Source: Cephalopachus bancanus (lineage: Eukaryota; Chordata; Mammalia; Primates; Tarsiidae). Taken from it: DNA of 64,000 nt. Positions 25,610 to 37,345 of this stretch are shown one piece after another (positions within the stretch are counted from its first letter, which is position 1; every line of letters begins with the position of its first letter). Location: positions 11,617,501-11,681,500 of the forward strand of contig JAPVLO010000001.1 of the NCBI GenBank assembly GCA_027257055.1. Reading direction: 5' to 3'. The translations under genes were made by a program, and so were the position numbers. The notes under the pieces are model-generated. The model had not been told where the DNA came from, did not search any database, and saw nothing but the letters and a program-made list of their open reading frames with translations.

Positions 25610-25822
25610 CAGGCATTATACAAGCACTTTCCTTATGTTAATGACTCACCTTCTGATGCAAGTTGTATTATTTCCCATCTGTGAGGAGATAAAAGGAGAG
25701 AAATTTTAAGAAATGTGCCTGAGGTTGCACAGTTAGAAAGCAGAGAAGTGGGATCCTGGGACTGAGTCCCTAGTGGAAAAAATTGAGTCCCTGTTTAAGA
25801 AAAGAAATTGCTTAAATATTAT
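25610..25822 (-). repeat. MIR-containing segment, duplication copy B
   Basis: Same order as copy A ('acaagcactttcc', 'gtgaggagataaaag', 'ggttgcacagttagaaagcag', 'actgagtccctagtggaaaa'). Identity is roughly 80-85% by eye, with small indels. Confidence 0.8.
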
Positions 25823-26889
25823 TTGCCTTTTAGAGAAAGAGATCTTCATGACCCACAAAACATTTGAAAGACAAAGAATATAGTAGAATAAATAAATAAA
25901 TGGCAAAAGACCATTATATCTTATGATTTGTATGAAACTTAAAGACTAGTGTGTAAACAATTTAAAGTGATGAAACTGCCTAATATACTATAGTCAGTGG
26001 ACATTGTACCTCTCTCCTTTTAATATACAAAGTCACAAAAACAAATTTTCTACAAAAGCACATATAATATGGGCTTCTAATGTTCTCACATAGATAAAAA
26101 GGGATCTAAAAATTGACCCTAAGACCTAAATACAAAGAAACTAAAATAAATCAGCACAGTTGATAAAGCTCTTTAGTAATGTCACTGTCATTTATATTTT
26201 CAGCCATTTATTCACACATTCACTCATTCATTATTTAGTTAAATACAGCCTGCCATATACTATCTCTATACATACAACTATGCAAATAGGAAAGACACAG
26301 AGACTTGAGTCTTTTGGATTGTAAACTCCAGGAGAATCGCACTTTATTGGAGGAATATATAAGTCAGGGTGTCTTTAGCAACATTTAACAACAAAATCTC
26401 AAATAACAATGATTACAAGAAAGTAGTTTATCACTTACATTTTTTTAAAAATGGCACTAGGTGGTCCACATTGGTTTAGTGGCCCCCAATATGCATCTGG
26501 TTCCCTGGCTAAATTGTACCAATCTTAGAATATGACCCTTCTGGTCAAGGTTCAAGATATCTGCTGGAGCACCTGAACCTCACATTACAGGTGGCAAATG
26601 GAGTGATAAAAGGAGAATCGATGTTTTTTTTCCCTTAAGATAATCCCACTAAAGGATTATACTGAATTTGTATGTATTTTATTGTCTAGTATCCTCGTTC
26701 TCATTGCCACATGTAGTCACAAATGAGTTCAGAAGTTGGGGTTCTATGAGTAAACAATAAGAGAATGAGTTGGAGTTCTATTAGTAAACAGGAAAGAGGG
26801 AATGTTTATTGGAAGCAATTGTCAGTCTCCAATATGTGGGAACAAAAGAATCAGACAAAAACAAATGATTCAAGGGTTCTAGTACAAAC

Positions 26890-27205
26890 TCATCTGGCAC
26901 AGCAAAGCTCATTTTATGATATGCCCTTGCCTTCCTAGTCTCTAGTTCTTGGTATTCTGTTTACCCAGAATGTTCTTTCTTTCTTCATATGTTCAGATCC
27001 TACACTGTCCTTATAATTCAATTTAAAAGCCACTTCCTCAATAAAATCTCTCCTAATCCTTCCCTGTTGAAATCGACCTTTTCTAGGGATCCATAGCATC
27101 CTGACTTGGAATACAAACAGTGTTAAACAACTATGTTTCTCCCATTAAATGATATGCTCTTGAAGGGCAGAGGTCATCTGTGTATTCATCTATTTATTTG
27201 ACAAG
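26890..27205 (+). repeat. L2 3' part
   Basis: 'tacccagaatgttctttctttc', 'aatttaaaagccacttcctcaataaaatctctcctaatccttccc' and 'gctcttgaagggcagaggtcatctgtgt' are L2 ORF2-end and 3' UTR landmarks in order. Confidence 0.72.
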
Positions 27206-29384
27206 CATGAATTCAGCAACTATTACAAGCATTCCGACCTCATGTTTTGTGTATACAAGATATTGTTTGAAATGTGTTAGATTGAGAGGTTCTGGGAAGA
27301 TGGTGGCAGAGCCAATGGGATTATGTGAGACTCTGTGTGAGCGAGTGTGTGCAAGGAAGAGTGTGCATGACTGTGTAAGTAGGTATATGCCTGTCTAAAA
27401 CGTGTTAAATGATGCGATTGTACTCAAGTGGATTTCAAATAAAATTTTAACAGCATTCTAGATTTTACAACCTAAGGAGGGGTCAAAGTAATAAGGGGTA
27501 GTCTGGGCTTCCATCAGTCACTGTTCCAACTGCTGGCTAAAGAGCTTACTTGTAAAGAGAGAGTTTGACTATGTCTGCTGTCAAGGTTCCATCCTAAAGG
27601 AGCAAGAGCAAAGACAAAGACGATCGTCTAGCACAGATGATGACATAAGGAAGGGCTTTTGGGGAGTATCTTCACTCAGGTAGAATAAAAAAATTGAAAT
27701 GCTTGAAGGAGGAAAAGGTCGTCAACACTGAGATAAGCTGAATGAGTACTATAAATCATAGATGTTTGTTTTGCCCTTTTTTACTAGTTCTCGCTTCTTC
27801 GCAGTAAAATTATCCTGCATTTTTATTGCCCACACAAAAGAGAAAGGCAAAAGAAATACTGGAATTTCCCTTAAAAAGAAAAAAAAAACCAAGAACACAA
27901 ACTAGAATAAATTAAAATGTTACCTTTTGGTTCACTTTTACATTGCCACGGGAAACACATATTGTTTGAATAAGTTCTGAGAAAGAAGTCAGCTCTATGC
28001 CTGTATTACTTTTTATAATATTTCCTGCATGCTTGAAATATCACTGAAATTTCAAATATTCTTGCAAAAGAATGTTTTTCACAAACCAATATAGAAATGT
28101 TCATCTATATATAAATTACTAACATTCTAGAAATAGGCAATATGAAGATAAAATATGATTAGTTATATATTAACAATGAAAATGCATTTTTTCTGTTAAT
28201 AGTTATAAAAAACTATTTATTATCTGATGAAACAACATATTCTTTCCATAAACATACAGTAAATTTTTAAAAATGTGATTCCATTTAGAAGCATTTTAGC
28301 CAATTTGACTTCTGTGTGTATAAGGTAAGACAAGCAATAGATTATTGTTCTTCTTAAAATACCCAATAAATTATTGATGTAAACATTGTCCAAAATCCAT
28401 GTACTTAAAGACACTCAAATTGAAAAAAACATTTTTTAAGTTTGATTTCATTATTTACTTGTATGAAAATAAAGCATGCCCATCTTATAGATAAAAAGTC
28501 AAAACGAGATTAATCAAATTATTTGTACAAGACCACAAACAGTATGCCTATTATAAAAAATTTGATATATTGCTTTTTAAAATTTCCTTATGTGGTGGCT
28601 ATCTTTGTGATATAAAATTATAATTGCTTTTTAAATAAAATATGTAGACTAAATGTAAATTGCACAGGAAGACTAACTGTAGAAATTTATAAATTTATCA
28701 ATAAGTAATATTATTTGTGGTACAATCTCTAAGGTTGTTTGATATATTTTAGTGTTGCAAATTGTAGTGGACCTAAGTCCCTCACAATGCCTCTTAAAAA
28801 AGTTTCATATCTAAATGAGTTTGGAGATTCACAAAATACATGATATACAAAGGACTCTGAGTACGCCTGCCATAAAGAAATATAATTAACTATTTTAAAG
28901 CGAACAATTCTCAGACACACTTGAGCAAAAATCCCTTTACCTTTCAACAGCTCTCAACTTCCTATGGAATTAGTCATTCCCCAGCACATTCTCTGGAAAA
29001 ACTTGAGAGTGATTTAATCCCATCTTGGCAAATCTCTGAGAAGAAGACATCTGTCGGGGTGATATTTATGTCTGGCTTCTTATTTAGGTAATGCTAGGAC
29101 ATGGCCCCATCCCCTAAGCAACTTTTACATGTTCTCCTCAATAAAAGCATCATCCAGATGTTTCTCAAGTCAAAGAAGTTCTCAGACTCCATGAGTCATG
29201 TGTACATTATCCAGACCCCTGATATTTGCCTAGATAGAGGAAATACATTTAATACTTAGCTAACAATATCCAGTGGACCATCACCAAAGACTGATGACTG
29301 GCTGCTATGTTCTACATGCAAAATGTATTTTATTTACCTAACAAATACTTCTGTGGTACTCACAACATTCCAGATGCTATTCCA
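27206..29384. other. AT-rich intron, nothing recognised
   Basis: The only distinctive piece is 27285-27380 ('ttctgggaagatggtggcagag', then GTGTGAGCGAGTGTG), which I could not assign. Confidence 0.5.
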
Positions 29385-29575
29385 AGTGTTTTATTAATCT
29401 GAATTTATTTAATCAATATAACAATCCCAGGAGGTTGGTGCCATTATGATCCTGTTATTACCGATGAGGAAACTGAGCTTCAGAAAAGTAAAGTAAATGA
29501 CTCAAAATCACACAGCCTATAAACTGCAGGGCCAAAGTCTGAAGTCAGTCTGACTGCGTAGTTCCTGCACTACTT
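29385..29575 (-). repeat. MIR, reverse orientation
   Basis: 'ttaccgatgaggaaactgagcttcagaaaagtaaagtaaatgactcaaaatcacacagcc' is a textbook reverse MIR core. Flanking eroded ends are included. Confidence 0.88.
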
Positions 29576-29659
29576 AGAGAATCACGCATATGATCTGCTG
29601 CTCTACCAAAATATATTGCATACGAGTACAATAGGAGCTCCTTAGATCTCACTTTATCA

Positions 29660-29820
29660 TTGTTTGCATCTTTCTCTTGGTACCCCTACCACATCCTGAC
29701 CTGAAAACTTGTAGGAAATGTAGAGGTTCAGCCCCACCCCAGACCTACAGAATCAGGTCTGGCATTTTAACAAGATTCCCCAGTGGTTCACCACAAGGAA
29801 TTCCCTGGGGAATGAACCTA
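29660..29820 (+). mobile_element. MER5A-like fragment
   Basis: Blocks 'ccccaccccagacctacag', 'aatcaggtctggcattttaac' and 'aagattccccagtggttca' are diagnostic of the family. Confidence 0.65.
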
Positions 29821-32800
29821 ACCACTTCAATTCCCTGTTTCAGCTTTGTTTTCTGTCAGATACATCCTGAAAGTTCTCATATGCACAAGGACAACCTCTT
29901 TACTGCCTTCCCTGGGATGGAGGCCAGATTGACCAAAAATCAGTAAAGGAAAGAAGAGCCAGTAGAAACATAAGCCATCTGTGAATGGAATCAAGTCAAA
30001 AAAAAAAAAAAGAATTGAGAATAAACTCTGCAGCATTTTGAAGATGTTTGGAGGGAAACTAAACATTAACTAATGATCAAAATTTTTATTTTGTAAAATA
30101 GGTATTGCCCCTACCATCAAATGGTATTGCTTCTAAAAACACAAAGTGTTGTAAAACTATGTTTCACTGAGTTATTTTCCACTCAGTACTGAAGCACCAA
30201 AAAAAAATGCTTGGTCTTTACTCTCTGCATGATTAAATCTGATGTGAATTAATTAATAATGGACATTAACACTCACTCTTATCCATATTCTAAAGAAACC
30301 TCTTTTTTAAAGCTTCTGGAAATAGATGATTAGAGTAAATAGAATAACTTAGCATTCTCTTTTCTAATGTATAAGACTAGAAATAATGAGAGTTTGTTGA
30401 ATAGCAGGTTGTAGGTAGCCACAAATAAAATATAGATTTCAAGAAAATCTAAAGTATCAATAACTATACAAGAGACTCTTATAAAATGACCAGTAGAAAA
30501 CTGAAAGGAATAAGCATAAATTTAAACTGAAAAGCTAAGTCATTATGCCAGTGTTCTTTTTCATCTTATTTTTTGCAGGATGCTAATAAGAATTTGAAAA
30601 CCCATTTATGTAGGTCATTCTTAAAATATACTTTAATGAAGTTTTATGGAACAAAATGTCTTACCTTTGGATTTAATCTTATTAAAAGACTATTCAACAA
30701 TAACTATTACTGAATTCAGTATTTAGCGGTTTTCACTACAGACTAGCTCTTCACAGTTAATCTTCTTTTTATTTGTCATAAACCATTAAAATGTCTTCAG
30801 TCCTTTAATGAAGCTAATCATAATACAGTAATTATATGAATCATATTTTGATTTGAAGAAATCTAGCAACTACTGATAGTTTGACAATGGAATGAATACA
30901 CTTTCAAATGAAGAGATGAATTTGTTTAAATTATTTTTCCCTAATTCAAACAAGATGTTGACATTATGATCCAGCAGGACTTTGTCTAAAAACCACACAA
31001 AAAGGCATAACTAAATTATGCCTAATTTCTTTCAGTATCCTTAGAATAGCTGTTTCTAAGAGTCACAAGATATTTGGAGATCTAACCTTTTTTTTTAATG
31101 TGTATGTAGTTAAGACTAGATTTTTTCCAAGTAAAAAAAATATTTATTTTAACAAATATTTAGTGAATACTTAGGTATCAATTATAGGGCAAGAATAAGT
31201 AATAGTTAGTGTCCTTGAGATTTTAACATAGCACATTATTTATAAGTCGCAGTTATGCACAGGAAAAAAAAAGAACAATACACGCATAACTTAATTGCCA
31301 GTTCAAAATATCCAGGAAGACAATGATTCTATTTATGGCAAAAGGGAAAGCCTAGAAATACTATTTTAAAATTCTTAATCTTGGTTGAATGCACTTGTTT
31401 CTTTTATCACTTTGGCATGACCCAAGTCCAAATGGAAGACTGCTAATTCCATTCTCTCTTTTAAGTATCAATATGATGTCATTAGGTGACCCATGTTTGG
31501 AATTATTTTTCAAGTAAGGATGATGTATTTGCAGTGATCCATTTCAGCTTACTTGAACAACCAGAAAGTCTAGCCTGAGTCGTGGAATAGGGCTACCTAA
31601 TGAAAAAGGATTGGGGGGAAGTAGAGGCAAGCAGGAGGACCTTTAACCTTAACCTTAGTCAGACTCTAACACTCTTACGTGATTTCCACTTTTTCCACAA
31701 GGAACCATACCAGTTCCTCAAGGAGTATGAATCCAAAATTTAAAATATTAGGCCGGGCTCGGTGGCTCAGCCTGTAATCCCGCGCCTTTGGGAGGCTGAG
31801 GTGAGTGGATTGCCTGAGCCCGCGGGTTCGAGACCCGCCTGGGCAGCGAGACCTCATCTCTACAATAAATCAAAAAATCAGCTGGGCGTGGTAGCACGTG
31901 CCTGTAATTCCGGCTACTCGGAAGGCTGAGGCGGAAGGATCGCCGGAGCCCAGCAGGTCGAGGCCCGGCCACTGCACTCCAGTCTGGGCGACAGAGTGAG
32001 ACTCCAACTCAAAAAAAAAAAAATAATAAATAAAAAATAAAAAATAAAATAAAATATTATCCCCACACTATGTTTTCCATTTTCAACCCAAAATATTCTG
32101 CTACTTATTTTAGCTCAATAATTTTAACTCATAAACTCATAGTAATATAAAAAAGAGAGAATACAATTGAGAATAATCTTTCAAATCTCAAGACAATTTA
32201 ACCTCTGTGCTTTCTGGGAGATGAGCCCAACATGTTTCTACAAACATCTCTATCTTTCTTACTCCTCAGAAAATTCTAATTTGCTTCTGAATTACTGATA
32301 TTTTAAAAACACAGGTGGAAAAGTCTTATCTACAGCTATATTAATTTTATCACCATTATAAGACTGCCCAAAATAATTCCAATAATGAAATATTCTCTGG
32401 AACACTTTCCTAAGAAAACTCAGCTTTAAACATGGAAGATAACAGTAGAGTAGGGTATAAACTAGAAAAGATAGTACCAATCGTAAGCAAAGCCCTGAAA
32501 TATACAAACATAGCTTATTTGAGCCCAGATTCTCCACATTTTATTCCTACCCTTCTGGTAGATTGTGTTACCACTTGCCAAACACTCTAAATCCCTCCCT
32601 GCTCCTTGGAATACAGGAACGGTGAAATGACTTGCTTCAGTCATTGAAATGTGGCTGCTAGTGTCATGTCTCACTTTTGAGCTGGACTTTTCAGAGCCAA
32701 AGTGTGGCCCTGTCTCTTTTCCTTCTCCCATGAAACTCTTCTAGCTAGAGATTGTTCTGTCAGACTGAAGTCTGGAATAAAAATACCTATAAAACAGAGA

Positions 32801-33441
32801 CACTGCCAGTCCTCAAGAGGCATAGAATGTTAGCAAGAAAGAAATTTTTAGCAGAAATTCTGGTAAGCCACAAGATTGGAGGGATGTTTACTAATTCAGT
32901 GTAACCTATCTATCCTGATTGATAAACCCTTCTGCCTCTCAAGTCAGTCTCAATAATCCCATTCCTACCCCAGGGATTTTTTTTTAATTCTCTCTGACAA
33001 AACCATACAGTTAGCAAGAATATGGGATAAAACTAAGTAAGTGTATAATGAGGATAAGCATGTAGAATTTGTGTTTTAATGAGAACCAAGGATCGAAGAT
33101 AAAAGATGCAATCCTAGAAGACTACCTAGCATCTCAGAATTGGAGAAAACCAATAATTCCACTAATAGAGTCAGAATAGTTGAAGAAAGGAAGATTCCAG
33201 ACTTCCATTCATAAAGGCAGTTGCCCTAAAGTGCCTTCATGTTTACTTCAAATCCATAACTGAAACCTTTCATCTGAATTTAGATTACAGGTAGCATTGT
33301 AGGCAAATTAGCTTTAGATGGGTGGCTAAATAACCACATGTGATTACTGTATTAGAAGAAAGAAGTCAATGTAATTATGAGAGCTATAAGTCGTCATGTA
33401 GAATTAATGAATCTAAAGATTTATTAACTTACCCTAAAATA
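29821..33441. other. AT-rich intron with one Alu (31751); otherwise nothing recognised
   Basis: 32540-32800 looks like an old interspersed repeat ('gaaatgacttgcttcagtcattgaaatgtgg') but the family is not resolved. Confidence 0.45.
31751..32049 (+). repeat. Alu dimer
   Basis: Full-length start with the local dialect. The right arm lacks about 15 bases around 31965 (the 'ctgcggtggccgggag' block). The duplication TAAAATATTA is at 31741-31750 and 32050-32059. Confidence 0.94.
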
Positions 33442-33960
33442 TTAGGTTGATACATAAGGTCATAGAGTTTGTTTTTGGTATGGCAATACAGCAGAGTTGG
33501 GAGTTTGTTTATCGATTGTCATCTGTCATTTGGAGTGACAATGTTGTGCTTATGAACACGTCTTGCATTTTGCAGACTTAAAGGAAGTGAGTACTATTTG
33601 TGAGCTAAGGAAGATGGAGTGTGACATGGGAAAAAACCAAACACTTCTGAATTACTCTTCTGTTTGAATTTAACGGGGCAGTAAAGGCAGCGGAGGCAGC
33701 TCAAAACATTTGTGCCGTGTTTGGGAAGAATGCCATCAGGGAAAGCACAGCAAGAAAATGTTTTTGTCATTTCAAAGAGGAACACTTTGACCTGAATGAT
33801 GCTCCACTTTTAGGAAAACCATTGGGCTTTGATGAGGACCGTTTAAATGCTTTAATACATGATGATCCATGTCAGTCAACCCAAGAATTGGTAAATGGGT
33901 TGAACTGTGACGAGTCAGCTATGGTGCAACATTTGCAAAAAACTCCTGCACTTATGTATC
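33442..33960 (+). pseudogene. Mariner-family remnant, N-terminal (DNA-binding) part
   Basis: The left end TTAGGTTGATACATAAGG looks like a mariner terminal repeat next to TA. A decayed helix-turn-helix region follows, about 33670-33950, including the 'ERTVR'-type and 'LNVxxSxVxxHL'-type blocks in altered form. An ATG frame runs 33717-34130 but departs from the family after about 80 residues. The catalytic half is missing. Confidence 0.75.
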
Positions 33961-34319
33961 AACCCAAAAAATTCTCAAAAAGCAAACTATTCTTCCAAAA
34001 CAACTGTGTGACGTTTATTATTCCACAATCACTGTGCATTTATCAAACTAAAAAAAGGCAAACCTTAAAACTTATTTTACACATCAGCAAGTTTAAAAGC
34101 AAAAGAAAACTTAAAAATGACCATTTTTAATTTAATTAATTGAAATTCCATTTTCCCCATGCAGAATAATGTTTACCAACATTTTACTTACTTTTGTTCC
34201 AACAATAAAACTTATTTGCACTTAATGCAAATAGTTAAATATTTATTGAATATGTCTTGATTGATTGACAACATAGAACAAAAATAGGCGTGTATCTTGC
34301 CCAAGATGATTAAAAACTA

Positions 34320-34937
34320 TATGAAATTACCTCTGATTACATAAGGTTAATGTTACTGAGGGACCCTCAAGTCATGGATGCACAAACACTCGAAGATGGC
34401 CTCATGATCCCTCTGCTTGCTGTTGAGGCTCCTGTGTCATCGCCCTCCCTTGGATGTGATCAGAACTTGTGAGTTGCTTCTTACAAACAGAATATAGCAA
34501 AGGTGAGGGTTGTCACTTTTGTGATTCCATTACATAAGATCGTAACCTCTGTCTTACTGAGAAGCGTTCCCCCTTGCTGGCTTTAAAGAAGCATTCCCCA
34601 GATGGAAAGCTACTTTACAGAAGGTCACACACAAGAATTAAGGGCAGCATTCCACCCACAGACAGCAAACTGCTGAGATCGATCCTCAATCCAACAGCCT
34701 ACAAGAACGGACTTCTGCCAACAACCATGTGAGCTTGGGATCTGATATTTCCCTTCTAGAGCCTCAGATGAGACCACAGCCCTGGCTGACACCTTGATTG
34801 CAGCCTTACTGAAGACACAGCTAAATTATGCCCAGACTTCTCTGACTCACAGCAAATGTGAGACAGTAGACACACATTGTTTTAAGTCTCCATGTTTGTG
34901 GTAATTTGTGACACAGCAATAAAGAACTAATATGATG
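34320..34937 (+). mobile_element. Probable ancient LTR/MaLR-like remnant
   Basis: Landmarks near the 3' end ('gatgagaccacagccctggctgacacc', 'ttgattgcagcctta', 'taatttgtgacacagcaataaagaactaatatg') are those of an old dispersed mammalian repeat that I believe to be of LTR type. The exact family is uncertain. Confidence 0.5.
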
Positions 34938-35737
34938 GCACGCCCTACCTTTTTTTCTGTACAACAAGAAAAATAAACTCAACCAAATATAACATTATTT
35001 TATTTTTTGAATTACCTGTTAAAAACAGTGACAATTCGGTTGAAAACAAAGAAAATGTCTAGTAAGAAGTCTACCAAATCACTCAGAAAACTGATTAGTG
35101 TTCATAAAAATTGATTATTAGCATCTTCTAACACCATTTAAAAAATTTGTTTTCAATCACATTGTTATGGTTTAGATGCAATCTCAACTTGTAAAGATTA
35201 AAAATTATTGAAAAAGAAGAAAGCACTAAAAATATTAGCTTGAAGAAAATCTCTAACAACACAGATAGATAACGCTTCTTACTGCTGATGGTAACATAAT
35301 CAACTTTTCTTTGGTGATTTCTAAGAATATTAGCCTTTAATTCTTCCCAAAATAATGAAAATAAATGGAATATGCAAATTTGCACAAATACTCTTTACAA
35401 TATTCAAAAGTATGGTTGGTAGGTACATGATTAGAGAAGTGATCATTTTAACATGTGCATGAAAATATAACTACTTTCTCCTAAAGAACAATCAAAATTC
35501 AAGGTGAGAGAGAAAGCTTAGCATCATAAATGTAGAATAAATTATAAACAACAGCAAAAACAAAATGTGAGAATTTCAACTAAATCTCCCATCAAAGCAA
35601 CTTTAAAATTACTTTTCCCCTAAATTGTCAGCAGATATGTTTTTATGCTTTAATTATTTGGACAGTTAATTTCCATTTTACTTGCCACATATGGATACGG
35701 TAAAACATATTAATATAATCTAATGAAAGAAGCAAAA

Positions 35738-36038
35738 AGGCCAGGCTCGGTGGCTCAGCCTGTCATTCTAGCACTTTGGGAGGCCAAGGCTGGTGGATTC
35801 CCTGAGCCCTCTGGTTCAAGACCAGCCAGGGCAACTTGGTGAAACCTTATAGCTACAATAAATAAAAATTAGCCAGGTGTGGTAGCAGGCGCATGTAGTT
35901 CTGGCTACTTGAAAGGCTGAGGCGGAAGGATGGCCAGAGCCGAGCAAGTCGATGCTGGGGTGGCCATGAGTTTGCCACTGCACTCCAGCCTGGGAGAGAC
36001 AGAGAGACTCCAACTCAAAAATAAAAATAAAAAAAAAG
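35738..36038 (+). repeat. Alu dimer, older
   Basis: Same dialect but more diverged, with an A-rich interrupted tail. No clear target-site duplication seen. Confidence 0.9.
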
Positions 36039-36424
36039 AATTGTCTCTCCTAAATTCTCTGAACTGTGTTCTATCTCTTCATGGCGTTACATGTGTAACC
36101 TCAAACCGTATATTTTCAGGCATCTGTACGCAACGTATCCACAGGCATTATATTGCATAATATGATATTTGTTATAACTCCTCAAATGATAAATTGTGCA
36201 AAAAAGCTAATCCTGTAATACTTGCTGCTAAATGATGTAAATGATTTGACAGAACAAGAACTTGAGAAATCTACTTACCATCATTACTAACCCGAGAGAA
36301 AAAGAATTCGGTCAAATATATGAAGTCACAGAGGTTTCTCTTCTACCAATTTTCATCAGTTTTACTCAATGGACCTTCTCATATAATAGAGAATGATTTG
36401 ACAAACTATTATTGAACACTGCCC

Positions 36425-36905
36425 TTGTTATCTATTGCTGCTGAACTAATCACCCAAAAAGGAAGTTTAAGACAATACCCATTTTATTAGATTCTGGGAT
36501 TTTGCGGGCAAGAAATTCAGGTAGTTCATCATAGGGGCAGCTTTTCTCTCCTTTGAAATATGTGAGGCTTTGGAAAGATTTGAAGGGCTCAGGGTGATTT
36601 AAACAGCTGAGCGCTAGACTCGTCTGGAGGCTGCATCCGCTTGTCTGGTGCCTGGGTGGAGAGACAGAAAAGCTGAGCTCAGCTGAGACTGTCTGCAAGA
36701 AAGTCTACCTACAGCCTCTATGTGGCTTGGACTTAGTAGCAATATGGTGGTCTTGGGTTAGTTGAATATCTTAGATCACAGCTCAAAGCTTCAAGAATGC
36801 ATGTCCCAAAAAAACAGCGTGAAAACTGCATGGTCTTTTATCACCTGCCTTGGAAGTCACAGGACATTACTTCTGCCCTACTCACTCTCCACTACAGAAG
36901 TGTCA
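36425..36905 (+). repeat. Ancient interspersed repeat, class not resolved
   Basis: It opens with the widespread mammalian repeat phrase 'gttatctattgctgctgaactaatcaccc' and continues with 'gattctgggattttgcgggcaagaaattcaggtag', 'atggtggtcttgggttag' and 'cacctgccttggaagtcacagg'. Clearly repeat-derived, but I cannot name the family with confidence. Confidence 0.5.
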
Positions 36906-37224
36906 AAGAATTTGCTGCTTTTTCTTTTCCTTTCTTGATTTTTCTTTTTTTGCAAGTGATCAGACAAAAGTGATTAAGACACAATGCCCATCTTTAAGAC
37001 TATTCTCAAAATCTAATAAGAGAAACAAGTGGACTGGTGTATACATGTGAAACTCATTTTATAACTGTATTATGTAAATTATCCACATGTTGCTAGAAAT
37101 GTTCTTGAAGCTAATAGTTTTAGTGATTTCCTGTTTTCTTTTTCAATGATCTATAATTTTTGAAAAGCAAGATTGCTTCTATACCACAACAATGTGATAA
37201 AAAAACAAAACAAATGTAAACTGG

Positions 37225-37345
37225 TTGTTAAAAGCCTTAGTTAAGAGCACTGTGTCCGAAGCCTTCGTTTCCTTATCTGAAAAAATGAGAATAATTTTCA
37301 GACTACTTCATAGAATTAAACAAATTGTTCTGGCATGATCACTCA
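37225..37345 (+). repeat. MIR fragment
   Basis: 'tcgtttccttatctgaaaaaatgagaataat' then 'cttcatagaattaaacaaatt'. Confidence 0.65.

Noticed and set aside
27285..27380. L1 5' end ('gggaagatggtggcagag')
   Set aside because: The phrase resembles some L1 5' starts, but nothing L1-like follows.
33717..34130. 137-codon ATG frame as a host gene
   Set aside because: The first 80 residues are decayed mariner DNA-binding sequence and the rest is lysine-rich noise. There is no catalytic region.
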